A stretch of 36,146 bases of DNA, taken from positions 642,449 to 678,594 of the forward strand of contig NZ_LT985749.1 of the NCBI RefSeq assembly GCF_900290115.1, in the 5' to 3' direction. Position numbers and translations under genes: made by a program. The stretch's first letter is position 1, and every line of letters starts with the position of its first letter. Under the pieces are notes generated by a model that ran no database searches, was not told the origin of the DNA, and was given only the letters and a program-made list of their open reading frames with translations. This DNA is from Alistipes sp. Marseille-P5061. Its GTDB lineage: Bacteria > Bacteroidota > Bacteroidia > Bacteroidales > Rikenellaceae. This document shows positions 1 to 8,276 of the stretch, one piece after another.

Positions 1-152
1 TCGCGCCGTCGGCCTCGCTTGAAACCTCCGTTCGGCCTCCGAGGTAGCGCTGTGCGAGGCGGTACTGCTCCTCGGCCACCTCCATCGGGTCGGGCTGCTG
101 CCGCTCGATGTCGAGTTGCTGCTGCAGGGAGGCCACCTGCTCGCGGAGCTCT
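1..152 (-). pseudogene. C-terminal part of an unidentified host-like coiled-coil protein, cut by window edge and by element junction
   Basis: On the minus strand, one frame reads a plausible Glu/Gln-rich helix (LREQVASLQQQLDIERQQ, then MEVAEEQYRLAQRYLGG) and runs off the left end of the window. Codon use is GC-rich like the rest of the chromosome, unlike the AT-richer recombinase stub it abuts near position 153. In this frame a TGA stop lies just upstream, inside the recombinase sequence, so the fragment has no start of its own. It is best read as the 3' part of a broken gene. The family was not recognised. Confidence 0.4.
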
Positions 153-395
153 TTGGATTTGTAAAATGTTGGCGGAAATGGCGTTCAGATAGAGATTCAA
201 ATCCTTTCCGCCACGGCATTTTTCGTTGGCTTTTCCTTTATCCGAGTTCCAGGCGTGCGGTTCGATAAATCGCTTGATTGAAGCATCTGCGCGTTCTCCA
301 TTGATTGTCAGACGCATAAATACGGGAGCTTCGCCTCTTTTGTTGAGCTTGTCCCGCCGAATGTAAAACAACAGGCTGAAAGTAGTCCTTTCCAT
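153..395 (-). pseudogene. Truncated tyrosine recombinase (N-terminal arm DNA-binding domain only)
   Basis: The minus-strand ATG at 395 opens MERTTFSLLFYIRRDKLNK, followed by APVFMRLTINGERADASIKR and HAWNSDKGKA. This is the typical N-terminus (arm DNA-binding domain) of Bacteroidales phage-integrase-family recombinases, which normally have about 400 residues. After about 80 residues (NAISANILQIQR) the sequence passes into GC-rich host-like DNA in another frame, so the core-binding and catalytic domains (R..H-R-H..Y) are absent. It should have no recombinase activity. The frame stays open to the window edge, but the residues beyond the junction look random. The remnant and the palindrome at 494-534 lie on the 3' side of tRNA-Ser, a common integration site for such elements. 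Confidence 0.7.
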
Positions 396-396
396 A

Positions 397-408
397 AGTA
401 CACCGAAT
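397..408. repeat. 12-bp copy of the palindrome arm, directly upstream of the recombinase start
   Basis: AGTACACCGAAT here is identical to the right arm of the inverted repeat at 494-534 and starts one base upstream of the recombinase ATG (395). Its spacing and orientation suit a recombinase binding site or an operator. The function is inferred from position only. Confidence 0.5.
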
Positions 409-493
409 TAAGGGTTACAAAATTAGTTTCCCAAGTGTCTTAAGTCAAGAGGAAGACCGCTGCAAATAAGTGCAAACCAATCTGTTACGAGCA

Positions 494-534
494 ATTCGGT
501 GTACTTTTTCGGCCCGAAAAAAAGTACACCGAAT
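494..534. repeat. 41-bp imperfect palindrome (candidate recombinase or regulatory site)
   Basis: The outer arms ATTCGGTGTACTTTTT (494-509) and AAAAAGTACACCGAAT (519-534) are exact reverse complements over 16 bp. The centre, CGGCCCG, is itself nearly self-complementary. It sits between the recombinase stub and tRNA-Ser. Possible roles are a core attachment site, an operator or a transcript end. The copy at 397-408 favours a protein-binding site. Confidence 0.6.
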
Positions 535-587
535 AGGCCACAGATAACCTGCTTTCAGATGCCTTTTTCAGCACTTTTTCCAAAAAT

Positions 588-623
588 AAAAAAACCTGTA
601 AATGCGTGATTTACAGGGTTTTT
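588..623 (-). terminator. Rho-independent terminator of tRNA-Ser
   Basis: Reading the minus strand, CCTGTAAA pairs with TTTACAGG around a short loop, followed by a T-rich run (complement of 582-594). It lies 25 bases past the tRNA 3' end. Confidence 0.75.
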
Positions 624-647
624 CGCTACTTTTCTAAGTGTGCCTTG

Positions 648-734
648 CGGAGAGAGAGGGATTCGAACCCCCGGTACAGTTGCCCGTACACCGCATTTCG
701 AGTGCGGCCCGATCGACCACTCCGGCATCTCTCC
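648..734 (-). tRNA. tRNA-Ser (anticodon CGA)
   Basis: This is an 87-nt class II tRNA. The acceptor strands GGAGAGA and TCTCTCC pair, the discriminator base is G, the D-arm region reads GCCGGAGTGG, and the anticodon loop CTCGAAA lies between CCGCA and TGCGG. A long variable arm precedes the T-arm GGGGGTTCGAATCCC. No CCA is encoded. The long variable arm and CGA anticodon identify tRNA-Ser reading UCG. Confidence 0.95.
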
Positions 735-774
735 AGATGTTTCCCGCAACCGAAAACCTCTCGGTTTGGGACTG

Positions 775-782
775 CAAATATA
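775..782 (-). promoter_or_regulatory. -7 element for tRNA-Ser (TATATTTG)
   Basis: The minus strand reads TATATTTG, an exact match to the Bacteroidetes -7 consensus TAnnTTTG, 40 bases upstream of the tRNA 5' end. No convincing -33 TTTG lies 19-21 bases upstream. Confidence 0.6.
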
Positions 783-864
783 GACATATTTTCTGAAAAA
801 AGATATTTTTGGCCAAAAAAAATGCATTCACCCCGATTTTTTCGATTCGGGAGGTGATTTTTCC

Positions 865-872
865 TATCTTTG
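865..872 (+). promoter_or_regulatory. -7 element TATCTTTG for the lipoprotein/FadL operon
   Basis: This is an exact TAnnTTTG match on the plus strand. TTCG lies about 20 bases upstream as a weak -33. It is the best promoter for the operon starting at 1262 and implies a 5' leader of about 380 nt containing two tandem-repeat blocks. The leader carries no convincing gene; a 116-codon frame at 879-1229 is low-complexity. Confidence 0.55.
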
Positions 873-989
873 TAGAGGATGCCGGAGGCCGCTGCAGCGC
901 ACCGGAAGGCCATCTGCGGGGCAGACCGGCTTTATCCGGGCATTCGGGGACCGTACCAGGAGCCGGGCGAAAAAGCGCCGGCTGCAGAG

Positions 990-1073
990 AGCCGCGGTGC
1001 CACACGAGGCGGGAAACAGCCGACAGCGGAGGGCCGCGACGCCACACGAGGCGGGAAACGACTGGCAAAGGAG
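990..1073. repeat. 42-bp direct repeat, two copies, in the leader
   Basis: GCCACACGAGGCGGGAAAC occurs at 999 and again at 1041, with flanking similarity giving a 42-bp unit. A third, decayed start follows near 1074. It lies in the long leader upstream of the lipoprotein gene. Confidence 0.75.
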
Positions 1074-1126
1074 GGCCACGATGCAGTATTTGTCGCCCGG
1101 GACCGTTTATATAAAAGGAGACGAAT

Positions 1127-1198
1127 CCCGGGGCCGCAATATTGGAAAAGCCCGGGACCGCAACACTGGAAAAGCCCGGGACCGCAATGCCGGAAAAT
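1127..1198. repeat. 24-bp tandem repeat, three copies, in the leader
   Basis: Three consecutive 24-bp units (1127-1150, 1151-1174, 1175-1198) share CCCGGG.CCGCAA and GGAAAA with a few substitutions. The half-unit CCCGGGACCG also occurs near 1096. The copies are too short and contiguous to be a CRISPR array. Confidence 0.85.
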
Positions 1199-1261
1199 AC
1201 TAAAAACGGTACGGTTTTCGTTTTCTTGACAAAGCGACTTCCGTCCCAAAAACAGGATACC

Positions 1262-2389
1262 ATGAAAAACAGAACCATCATATTCGGACTGCTCCTCGCA
1301 CTGGGAGCGACGGGGTGCTCCTCGTCCTTCTACCGCGAGGCAAGCTACGCGTCGGACGACCTCTACGGGCTGCACGACCGCACGAGCATCGCCCAGGAGC
1401 AGCAGGCGCGGGCCGAGGCGCGCAAGGCCGAGGCCGAAGCGCGGCGCGCCGAGTGGGAGGCCCTGCTGGCCGAGGCCAACGCAGCCGACGCCGAGGCGGC
1501 CTACTACGATTCGAACCCCTACGAAGGGGTGTTGGCCGACACCTACGAAAGCGCCTATGCACGGCGTCTGCGCGGCTTCGAGTCGCCCACCTACCGCCTG
1601 CCGTCGAGCTACTACAACTTCTGCTACAGCGGCGAGTTCACCTACCTGACGGCCTACGACCCGGCCTTCTACAACATCATGATTTCGGGCGACGAGGTGT
1701 GGGTCGAGCCCAAGTACATCACCTCGATGTTCGGCACGTGGGGCGCCACGCCCTACTACGGCAGCTGGTACTACGGCTGGGATTACGGCTGGCCCTACCG
1801 CTACGGCTGGTGGGGATGGGGATACCCCTCCTTCGCCATCGGCAGCTGGGGCTGGAGCCTCGGATTCTATCCGTGGTACAACCCCTGGTACTACTACGGG
1901 TGGTATGACCCGTGGTGGGGACCCGCCTGGGGTCCGGGCTGGGGCGGACATGTGCACTACCGTCCGCACAACATCGTCAACCGACCCTCCTACTCCCGTC
2001 CGGGCGGCTCGCTGTCGGGCCGCGGCAGCTCGTTCAACCTTCGTCCGGGACGCGCCACGGGTCTCTCGGGCCGCGGCAGCGCATTGCAGGGCGGCCGTAC
2101 CTTCAACAGCGGAACACGCGGCGGCAGCTCGTTCAACCGAGGCTCCGCATCGTCGTTCAACCGAGGCTCCGCATCCTCCTTTAACCGCGGCTCCTCGTCG
2201 TCGTTCGACCGGGGCTCGTCGTCGTTCAACCGGAACAACAACCGGAGCACAACGAATTTCAACCGCGGTACGACGAACTTCAACCGCGGCAGCAGCCCGT
2301 CGTTCAACAGCGGCAGCTTCGGCGGTGGCGGCGGTTTTGGCGGCGGCGGTGGCGGCAGTGTAGGAGGCCGCAACGCCGGAGGTCGTTAA
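1262..2389 (+). CDS. Tyr/Trp/Gly-rich lipoprotein with FNRG repeats
   Basis: This encodes a 375-aa predicted lipoprotein. The start is ATG 1262 because a signal peptide follows at once (MKNRTIIFGLLLALGATGC, lipidated Cys at 19). Upstream in-frame codons from 1142 lie in tandem repeats and are unlikely to be translated. Residues about 40-85 form a charged Ala/Glu/Arg helix. Residues about 155-245 are extremely rich in Tyr, Trp and Gly. The C-terminal 110 residues are low-complexity, with repeated SSFNRG units and a final poly-Gly stretch. No catalytic motif is visible. It is 30 bp upstream of a FadL-family gene, probably in one operon. An envelope-surface or matrix-like role is inferred from composition; similar proteins in Bacteroides are simply annotated as hypothetical. 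Confidence 0.85.
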   Translation: MKNRTIIFGLLLALGATGCSSSFYREASYASDDLYGLHDRTSIAQEQQARAEARKAEAEARRAEWEALLAEANAADAEAAYYDSNPYEGVLADTYESAYARRLRGFESPTYRLPSSYYNFCYSGEFTYLTAYDPAFYNIMISGDEVWVEPKYITSMFGTWGATPYYGSWYYGWDYGWPYRYGWWGWGYPSFAIGSWGWSLGFYPWYNPWYYYGWYDPWWGPAWGPGWGGHVHYRPHNIVNRPSYSRPGGSLSGRGSSFNLRPGRATGLSGRGSALQGGRTFNSGTRGGSSFNRGSASSFNRGSASSFNRGSSSSFDRGSSSFNRNNNRSTTNFNRGTTNFNRGSSPSFNSGSFGGGGGFGGGGGGSVGGRNAGGR

Positions 2390-2419
2390 CACAGTGCAGT
2401 AAAGAAAGGAGTGCAACAG

Positions 2420-4144
2420 ATGAAAGGATTCGTAAAAGCAGCAGGCCTGCTGCTGGCCGGGGCGCTCTTCGCAGCCCCCGCAGCGGCACAGAGCCCCCAG
2501 AGCCCCCTGGTAACGGGCGGTCTGATGGCCAACAAGGACATACTCATGCCGTCGAACTTCGCCGAGCTGTCGCAGACACAGTTCAACTTCGGCACGGCCC
2601 GTTCGATGGCCATGGCGGGGGCCTTCACCTCGCTGGGCGCCGACCTCTCGTCGATGGCCATCAACCCGGCCGGACTGGGCATGTACCGCCACAACGAGAT
2701 ATCCATTACGCCCCTCGTCACGATGACCCGCGCACAGAACAGCGCCGAAGCGTGGAACTCGAACGCCAGCAACCGCTTCGCATTGAGCAGCTTCGGCTTT
2801 GTCTTCAACCTCTACGAGGGGACGGGGCGCACCACGAGCGTCAACTTCGGCTTCGGCTACAACCGCCTGGCCGACCTGAACTACCGCTCCTCGTTCCGCT
2901 CGACGGGCAACATGGGCTCGATTGCCGACATGTACGCTCTGCAACTGGGTCAGGCAAAAATCAAGGCCTACGACATCACGGGCGACAACCTCGACTGGTT
3001 CAACCAGAGTCCCGAGCTCTGGCCGGCGATTCTGGGCTACAAGGCGGGTATGGTCGACGATTTGAGCGCACCAAAAGAGGACCCGTTATGGAACCCCTCG
3101 TGGATTGGCAGCGACCGCAACAACATCGACATCGGCCACTATGCAGGGGTCGAGAGCCGCGGCTCGGTGGGTGAATACGACCTCTCGCTGGGCGCCAACT
3201 TCGGCAACAAGCTCTACGTGGGCGTCACCCTCGGTATCCAGGCGATTCACCAGGAGCTGCAGTATACCTACGCCGAGGACTACTACTATCCGGGCGGTAC
3301 GACGGAGCGCCCCGAGGGCGTGGCCTCCGACCTGCGCTTCCAGCAGCTCTGGTCGAAGCTCAACCAGGCGACCGTGACCGACGGCGCGGGGGTAAACCTC
3401 AAGCTGGGCCTCACCTACCGCCCCATCCCCGCCCTGCGCATCGGCGTGGCCTTCCATACGCCGACCTACTACTCGCTCGAGACGCGTTATCAGGGAGCCT
3501 CGCTTGGCGTAGCCGTCTGCAACGACCCCGACTACAACCCGGGGCCGGGCGAGTACCCGCAGCCCGACGGCAACGGCTACATCAACTGCCCGGGCGAATC
3601 GCCCGTGCTGAGCAGCAAAAGTTGGGCCTTCACCACCCCCGCACGGCTGCTCTTCGGCGCATCGTACAGCTTCGGCGGCCGAGCGGTCATCTCGGTCGAC
3701 TACGAGCGGGCCTGGTTCAACGGCATCCGCGTGAAGGAGACCCCCTCGTTCGCCTACGCTCCGGCCGACTACAACGCGCTCTTCCGCAACAGCTTCAAGG
3801 GGTCGAACACCCTCCGCGTCGGTGCCGAGTTCAAGCCGCTGCCCATCCTCGCCCTGCGTGCCGGCTTCGGCTACAGCGGCTCGTGGCTCGCGGGTGAAGA
3901 TGCGGACTACTCCTCGCCGCTGGCCCGTGAAATCATCTACTACGGCGCAGGCGTGGGCATCAACCTCTCGCGCACGGTGACGCTCGACGTGGCCTACAGC
4001 TACCAGAAGACCAAGCAGAACGCCTACTGGCTCTACTACGCCGACCTCTACACGGGTTCCAACGTGGAGCAGAACAGCAGCGCCCTCTACAAGACCGACT
4101 ATGCGCGTCACGCCGTGGCGCTGACGCTCGCCTTCCGCTTCTGA
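2420..4144 (+). CDS. OmpP1/FadL-family outer membrane beta-barrel protein
   Basis: This encodes 574 aa. The start is ATG 2420, with AAAGGA at 2405-2410 nine bases upstream; the in-frame GTG at 2411 touches that ribosome site and is rejected. A signal peptide (about residues 1-24, ending APAAAQ) is followed by GTARSMAMAGAFTSLGADLS and SMAINPAGLGMYR, the conserved start of Bacteroidetes FadL/TodX-like barrels (often labelled hemin receptor). Alternating aromatic beta strands fill the rest, and the protein ends LTLAFRF with a terminal Phe as expected for a BamA substrate. The family transports hydrophobic compounds across the outer membrane; the substrate here is unknown. It is the last gene before the terminator at 4319. 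Confidence 0.9.
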   Translation: MKGFVKAAGLLLAGALFAAPAAAQSPQSPLVTGGLMANKDILMPSNFAELSQTQFNFGTARSMAMAGAFTSLGADLSSMAINPAGLGMYRHNEISITPLVTMTRAQNSAEAWNSNASNRFALSSFGFVFNLYEGTGRTTSVNFGFGYNRLADLNYRSSFRSTGNMGSIADMYALQLGQAKIKAYDITGDNLDWFNQSPELWPAILGYKAGMVDDLSAPKEDPLWNPSWIGSDRNNIDIGHYAGVESRGSVGEYDLSLGANFGNKLYVGVTLGIQAIHQELQYTYAEDYYYPGGTTERPEGVASDLRFQQLWSKLNQATVTDGAGVNLKLGLTYRPIPALRIGVAFHTPTYYSLETRYQGASLGVAVCNDPDYNPGPGEYPQPDGNGYINCPGESPVLSSKSWAFTTPARLLFGASYSFGGRAVISVDYERAWFNGIRVKETPSFAYAPADYNALFRNSFKGSNTLRVGAEFKPLPILALRAGFGYSGSWLAGEDADYSSPLAREIIYYGAGVGINLSRTVTLDVAYSYQKTKQNAYWLYYADLYTGSNVEQNSSALYKTDYARHAVALTLAFRF

Positions 4145-4238
4145 GCGGGCCGGCAAGGGGGGGGGCCGCCCGGCCCCGTGCCGGGAAGAACGGCGACGGC
4201 CGAGCAGTCGCCCGGCTCCGGACCGACCTCGCTCCGAC

Positions 4239-4282
4239 ATCATCCCGACACCATCCCGACACCATCCCGACACCATCTCGGC
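4239..4282. repeat. 11-bp tandem repeat, four copies
   Basis: ACCATCCCGAC is repeated at 4239 (variant), 4250, 4261 and 4272 (variant) in the 3' untranslated region between the FadL gene and its terminator. It is a simple slippage-prone repeat. Confidence 0.85.
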
Positions 4283-4318
4283 GTCGCTCCGGCACCGTAC
4301 AGACAAGGCAAACTCCAA

Positions 4319-4348
4319 GGCCTTCCGCCCCGGCGGAGGGCCTTTTTT
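4319..4348 (+). terminator. Rho-independent terminator after the FadL gene
   Basis: GGCCTTCCGCC pairs with GGCGGAGGGCC (one G-T pair) over a CC loop, followed by six T. It closes the 1262-4144 operon. Confidence 0.9.
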
Positions 4349-4402
4349 GCACGCCGCGCGATTCTCACGCGGGGAATGAGGTGAAAATTAAATTAAAATC
4401 GT

Positions 4403-4410
4403 TAATTTTG
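4403..4410 (+). promoter_or_regulatory. -7 element TAATTTTG for proS
   Basis: This is an exact TAnnTTTG match 43 bases upstream of the proS ATG, in an AT-rich island between two GC-rich genes. No clear -33 TTTG is seen. Confidence 0.6.
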
Positions 4411-4453
4411 CGCTCCGGAACAACCATTCGAACACAAAATAGACAACAGATAT

Positions 4454-5938
4454 ATGGCAAAGGAACTTAAAGACCTGACCAAGTCGGAGGAGAACTACTC
4501 GCAGTGGTACAACGACCTGGTCGTGAAGGCGGGGCTGGCCGAAAACTCGGCCGTCCGCGGATGCATGGTCATCAAACCCTACGGCTACGCCATCTGGGAG
4601 AAGATGCACGACGCGCTGGACAAGATGTTCAAGGAGACCGGGCACCAGAATGCCTACTTTCCGCTCTTCATCCCCAAATCCTTCTTCTCGAAGGAGGCCC
4701 ACCACGTCGAGGGCTTTGCCAAGGAGTGCGCCGTGGTGACGCACTACCGCCTGAAGAACGACCCCGAGGGCAAGGGCGTGGTGGTCGACCCCGACGCCAA
4801 ACTCGAAGAGGAGCTCATCGTCCGCCCCACGTCGGAGACCATCATCTGGAACACCTACAAGAACTGGATTCACTCCTACCGCGATCTGCCGATTCTCTGC
4901 AACCAGTGGGCCAACGTCGTACGGTGGGAGATGCGCACGCGTCTGTTCCTGCGCACGGCCGAATTCCTCTGGCAGGAGGGCCACACGGCCCACGCCACGC
5001 GTGAGGAGGCCATCGCCGAGGCCGAGAAGATGATTCACGTCTACGAGACGTTCGCACAGGATTGGATGTCGCTGCCGGTCATCGTGGGCCACAAGTCGCC
5101 CAACGAGCGCTTCGCCGGCGCCGAGGATACGCTCACCATCGAGGCGCTGATGCAGGACGGCAAGGCGCTGCAGAGCGGTACGTCGCACTTCCTGGGTCAG
5201 AACTTCGCCAAGGCCTTCGACGTGCAGTACGTCACCAAGGAGGGCAAGCTCGAATACGTCTGGGCCACCTCGTGGGGCGTCTCGACCCGTCTGATGGGCG
5301 CCCTCATCATGGCCCACTCGGACAACAACGGTCTGGTGCTGCCGCCGCGTCTGGCCCCCATCCAAGTGGTGATGATTCCCATCTACAAGGGCGAGGAGCA
5401 GCTCGTGGAAATCCGCAACCGCTTCGAGAAGCTGGCCGCCGAGCTGCGCGCCAAGGGCATCAGCGTGAAAATCGACGACCGCGACAACGTCCGCTCGGGC
5501 TTCAAGTTCGCCGAGTACGAGCTCAAGGGCGTACCCGTGCGTCTGGCGATGGGTCCCCGCGACATGGAGAACAACACCATCGAGCTCATGCGCCGCGACA
5601 CGCTCGAGAAGGAGACCCTTCCGCTCGAGGGTCTGGTCGCCCACATCGAGCAGCTGATGACCGACATCCAGAAGAACATCTACCTCAAGGCGAAGGCCTT
5701 CCGCGACTCGATGATTACGAAGGTCGACACGTGGGAGGAGTTCAAGGAGGTGCTCGATACGAAGGGCGGCTTCCTGCTGGCCCACTGGGACGGCACCGTC
5801 GAGACCGAGGTGGCCATCAAGGATGCCACGAAGGCAACCATCCGCTGCATTCCCTTCGATGCACCGGAGGAGGAGGGACGCTGCATCTACACGGGTCGTC
5901 CGTCGCACCGCCGCGTGCTCTTCGCCCGCAGCTATTGA
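4454..5938 (+). CDS. proS: Prolyl-tRNA synthetase (archaeal/eukaryotic-type ProRS)
   Basis: This encodes 494 aa and charges tRNA-Pro with proline in the cytoplasm. Class II synthetase features are in order: [12 protein letters not shown] near the N-terminus, [13 protein letters not shown], motif 2 [20 protein letters not shown] (about 160-180), the proline pocket with [13 protein letters not shown], and motif 3 [16 protein letters not shown] (about 275-290). These are followed by the anticodon-binding domain ([12 protein letters not shown] onward) and a C-terminal domain ending in an aromatic residue (ARSY). There is no 180-residue editing insertion, so it is the short form usual in Bacteroidetes. 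It is flanked by terminators on both sides and so is monocistronic. Confidence 0.98.
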   Translation: MAKELKDLTKSEENYSQWYNDLVVKAGLAENSAVRGCMVIKPYGYAIWEKMHDALDKMFKETGHQNAYFPLFIPKSFFSKEAHHVEGFAKECAVVTHYRLKNDPEGKGVVVDPDAKLEEELIVRPTSETIIWNTYKNWIHSYRDLPILCNQWANVVRWEMRTRLFLRTAEFLWQEGHTAHATREEAIAEAEKMIHVYETFAQDWMSLPVIVGHKSPNERFAGAEDTLTIEALMQDGKALQSGTSHFLGQNFAKAFDVQYVTKEGKLEYVWATSWGVSTRLMGALIMAHSDNNGLVLPPRLAPIQVVMIPIYKGEEQLVEIRNRFEKLAAELRAKGISVKIDDRDNVRSGFKFAEYELKGVPVRLAMGPRDMENNTIELMRRDTLEKETLPLEGLVAHIEQLMTDIQKNIYLKAKAFRDSMITKVDTWEEFKEVLDTKGGFLLAHWDGTVETEVAIKDATKATIRCIPFDAPEEEGRCIYTGRPSHRRVLFARSY

Positions 5939-5966
5939 TGCTCGGCCGGAGCGCTCACCGGACTAC

Positions 5967-6012
5967 GGGCGGAACGGATGCATGGGAAGCCATGCACCGC
6001 TCCGCCCTTTTT
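5967..6012 (+). terminator. Rho-independent terminator after proS
   Basis: GGGCGGA..CGG.TGCATGG pairs with CCATGCA.CCG..TCCGCCC around a GAAG loop, then five T. It lies 29 bases past the proS stop. Confidence 0.85.
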
Positions 6013-6119
6013 CCCGCCCGGGGTGCCCGCTGCCGTGCAAAAAAATCCGACGCCGGGATACCAAAGCCGCACCCCGCTGCGTTTCCCGCAATGACTCTTC
6101 TTTTTAGCTACGCACAACA

Positions 6120-7043
6120 ATGGATTCCGCTGAATTCCGCAAACGTGAGATTTACCGCGTCACCTTCGTCGGTTTCGTGGCCAATCTGCTGCTGACGGCC
6201 GCCAAGTTCGCCGCCGGCATTCTGGGCCGAAGCGGAGCGATGGTCGCCGACGCCGTCCACTCGCTCTCGGACATGGCCACCGACATCGTGGTGATTGTCT
6301 TCGCCGGCATCTCGGCCAAGCCGCGCGACGACGGCCATGACTACGGCCACGGCAAGTACGAGACGCTGGCCTCGATTCTCATCTCACTGGCGCTCGTCGC
6401 CGTCGGCGTGGGCATCCTCCTGCAGAGCATCCGCTCCATCCGCATGGTCGTGGCGGGCGAGGAGCTTCCGCGCCCGGGCGTCATCGCGCTGGCGGCGGCA
6501 GCCGTCTCGATTCTGGTCAAGGAGCTGCTCTACCGCTATACGGTGCGGGCCGGACGCCGGCTCGAGAGCCCCAGCGTGGTGGCCAACGCCTGGCACCACC
6601 GCAGCGACGCCTTCTCGTCGATGGGCACGCTCGCGGGCATCGGCTGCGCCTACTTCCTGGGTGAGAAGTGGCGCATCGCCGACCCGATTGCCGCCATCAT
6701 AGTCTCGTTCTTCATCTTCCGCATTGCCCTTCAGCTGCTCCACTCGGGCATCGGCGAGCTGCTCGAAAAGTCGCTCCCTGCCGACACCGAAGCCGAAATC
6801 CTCTCAATCGTCACCCACGACCCCGCCGTGCGCGAGCCCCACAACCTGCGCACGCGCCGCATCGGTTCGTGCATCTCCATCGAGGTGCACATCCGCGTCG
6901 ACGGGCGGATGGATGTCGAGCATGCCCATGAACTGACGCGCGACATCGAGCGTCGGCTCCGCACCCGCTTCGGCGAGGGGACCATGGTGGCCATCCACGT
7001 CGAGCCGCTCCACGCCTCGACCCCCTGCAGCGACGCTCGCTGA
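6120..7043 (+). CDS. Cation diffusion facilitator family metal transporter
   Basis: This encodes 307 aa and should export divalent metals (Zn/Mn/Fe/Co) from the cytoplasm by proton antiport. Six hydrophobic segments fill residues about 12-210. The metal-site motif HSLSDMATD (about 43-51) and its partner HHRSDAFSS (about 159-167) are intact, and DYGHGKYE marks the loop between TM2 and TM3. The soluble C-terminal domain (about 215-297) has the ferredoxin-like IEVHIRVDG..DVEHAHELT pattern with conserved His and Asp. It stands alone between two terminators. The metal cannot be assigned from sequence alone. Confidence 0.95.
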   Translation: MDSAEFRKREIYRVTFVGFVANLLLTAAKFAAGILGRSGAMVADAVHSLSDMATDIVVIVFAGISAKPRDDGHDYGHGKYETLASILISLALVAVGVGILLQSIRSIRMVVAGEELPRPGVIALAAAAVSILVKELLYRYTVRAGRRLESPSVVANAWHHRSDAFSSMGTLAGIGCAYFLGEKWRIADPIAAIIVSFFIFRIALQLLHSGIGELLEKSLPADTEAEILSIVTHDPAVREPHNLRTRRIGSCISIEVHIRVDGRMDVEHAHELTRDIERRLRTRFGEGTMVAIHVEPLHASTPCSDAR

Positions 7044-7232
7044 CCGGGGCCCGGGGTACCGTCCCCGAACCAAGGCAGGGAGAAACAAGGCTGTCGACCG
7101 CACCCCGAACGGGCAGAACAGGCTTCCTACCGCACGGCATTCGACCGCGCCACACCCTGCAGAACAAAACCGACGATGCGGCACCCGACTGCTCCCCGCT
7201 GCGCCGACACACCGCACGCTATACCCATCGAA

Positions 7233-7266
7233 AAGCCGTCCTCCAAGTGCGGAGGACGGCTTTTTT
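7233..7266 (+). terminator. Rho-independent terminator, far downstream of the metal transporter
   Basis: AAGCCGTCCTCC pairs perfectly with GGAGGACGGCTT over AAGTGC, followed by six T. It is about 190 nt past the transporter stop. The gap 7044-7628 holds this terminator and the sigma-factor promoter; I see no gene in it. Confidence 0.9.
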
Positions 7267-7484
7267 GTAGTTTTGAAACCGCATGCAGGCGTTTCGCCCC
7301 TGTATGCCCCGGCTGCCGGGTGGGCGTTTCACCTGCCATTTCGGTCGTTTCACCCCTCGGCCTACCACACCATCCGTCGTACGCCGACTGCCAAAATCGC
7401 CCCCTCAGGGCCCACGGCACGGTTTTTGACCGCTGCGCAAGGGGAGAATGCGGACGGCGCCGACCGCCCGTGCGCACGGCGCGA

Positions 7485-7516
7485 TTTGGAGATTCGGAGA
7501 AAAGTGACTATCTTGC
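7485..7516 (+). promoter_or_regulatory. Probable promoter of the sigma factor gene
   Basis: TTTG (7485-7488) is followed 20 bases later by TATCTTGC (7509-7516). The -33 and spacing fit the Bacteroidetes consensus but the -7 differs at its last two bases. It implies a leader of about 105 nt. Confidence 0.4.
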
Positions 7517-7628
7517 ACCCGAATCGTAGACGCCCGACGCGTTTCCGATATTTGAAACTGAGTACAAACCCAAAAACGGATTGCCTATCGGAAAATATTC
7601 TACTCTTTAAACCAACGGAAAGAAGAGT

Positions 7629-8213
7629 ATGAACGTTCAAGCATTGAGTGACCAGGCATTGCTTCATCACTACCTGTCGGGGGACCGGAGCGCGATATCG
7701 CAACTGATAGAGCGCCACAGCCGCCGGGTTCGTGACTACATCAACATGATGGTCAAGGACCGGGACGTCGCCGAAGACATATTTCAGGAGACATTCATCA
7801 AGGCGGTCCGCGTCATCGACGACGGACGCTACACCGACAACGGGAAGTTTCTCTCGTGGGTGTTGCGCATCGCACACAACCAGGTCATCGACCACTTCCG
7901 CGCCCAGAAGCAGGAGAAGGAGGTCAACGAGTCGGAGTCGGGGTACGACATGTTCGGCACGCTGCGGCTGGCCGAAGGGAGCGTCGAGGACGCCCTGGTT
8001 TCGGAGCAGATTGAACGCGACGTCCGTGCGCTGGTCGAGCTGCTGCCCGGCGAACAGCGCGAAGTGGTGATGATGCGCTACTTCTCGGGACTTAGTTTCA
8101 AGGATATTGCCGAACAGACCAACGTGAGCATCAACACGGCGCTCGGACGCATGCGATATGCGCTGATTAATCTGCGTCGGATGATTAAGGAGAAAAATTT
8201 GGTTTTAAGCTGA
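7629..8213 (+). CDS. RNA polymerase sigma-70 family factor, ECF-like
   Basis: This encodes 194 aa and should direct RNA polymerase to specific promoters. Region 2 spans about residues 20-95 (SQLIERHSRRVRDYI, RDVAEDIFQETFIKA, GKFLSWVLRIAHNQVIDHFR). Region 4 spans about 133-188 (LPGEQREVVMMRYFSGLSFK, DIAEQTNVSINTALGRMRYA). Regions 1 and 3 are absent, as in group 4 sigma factors. No transmembrane anti-sigma or SusC/D pair follows; the next gene encodes a 45-aa acidic protein. GAAGAG precedes the ATG by 2 bases and is a weak ribosome site. Confidence 0.95.
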   Translation: MNVQALSDQALLHHYLSGDRSAISQLIERHSRRVRDYINMMVKDRDVAEDIFQETFIKAVRVIDDGRYTDNGKFLSWVLRIAHNQVIDHFRAQKQEKEVNESESGYDMFGTLRLAEGSVEDALVSEQIERDVRALVELLPGEQREVVMMRYFSGLSFKDIAEQTNVSINTALGRMRYALINLRRMIKEKNLVLS

Positions 8214-8276
8214 AATCCGTGCAATATTTCCCCATGGGGTGCGTTAGTTAAGTGTAAAGCCTAAAGGATGCTGCCT

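Noticed and set aside
1127..1198. 24-bp repeats as a CRISPR array
   Set aside because: The units are contiguous with no spacers, differ from each other, and no cas gene is present.
879..1229. A 116-codon frame in the leader as a real gene
   Set aside because: It is low-complexity, has no ribosome site and is explained by tandem repeats. It is kept only as an alternative in the findings.
932..2944. Open frame of 670 codons on the minus strand
   Set aside because: It runs antisense through the lipoprotein, the leader and the start of the FadL gene. Its Val/Ala/Arg-rich product is typical of a shadow frame in GC-rich DNA, and it has no ribosome site.
7044..7232. A possible small gene or ncRNA in the gap after the metal transporter
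   Set aside because: The short frames have no ribosome site, promoter or recognisable product. Only the terminator at 7233 is convincing.
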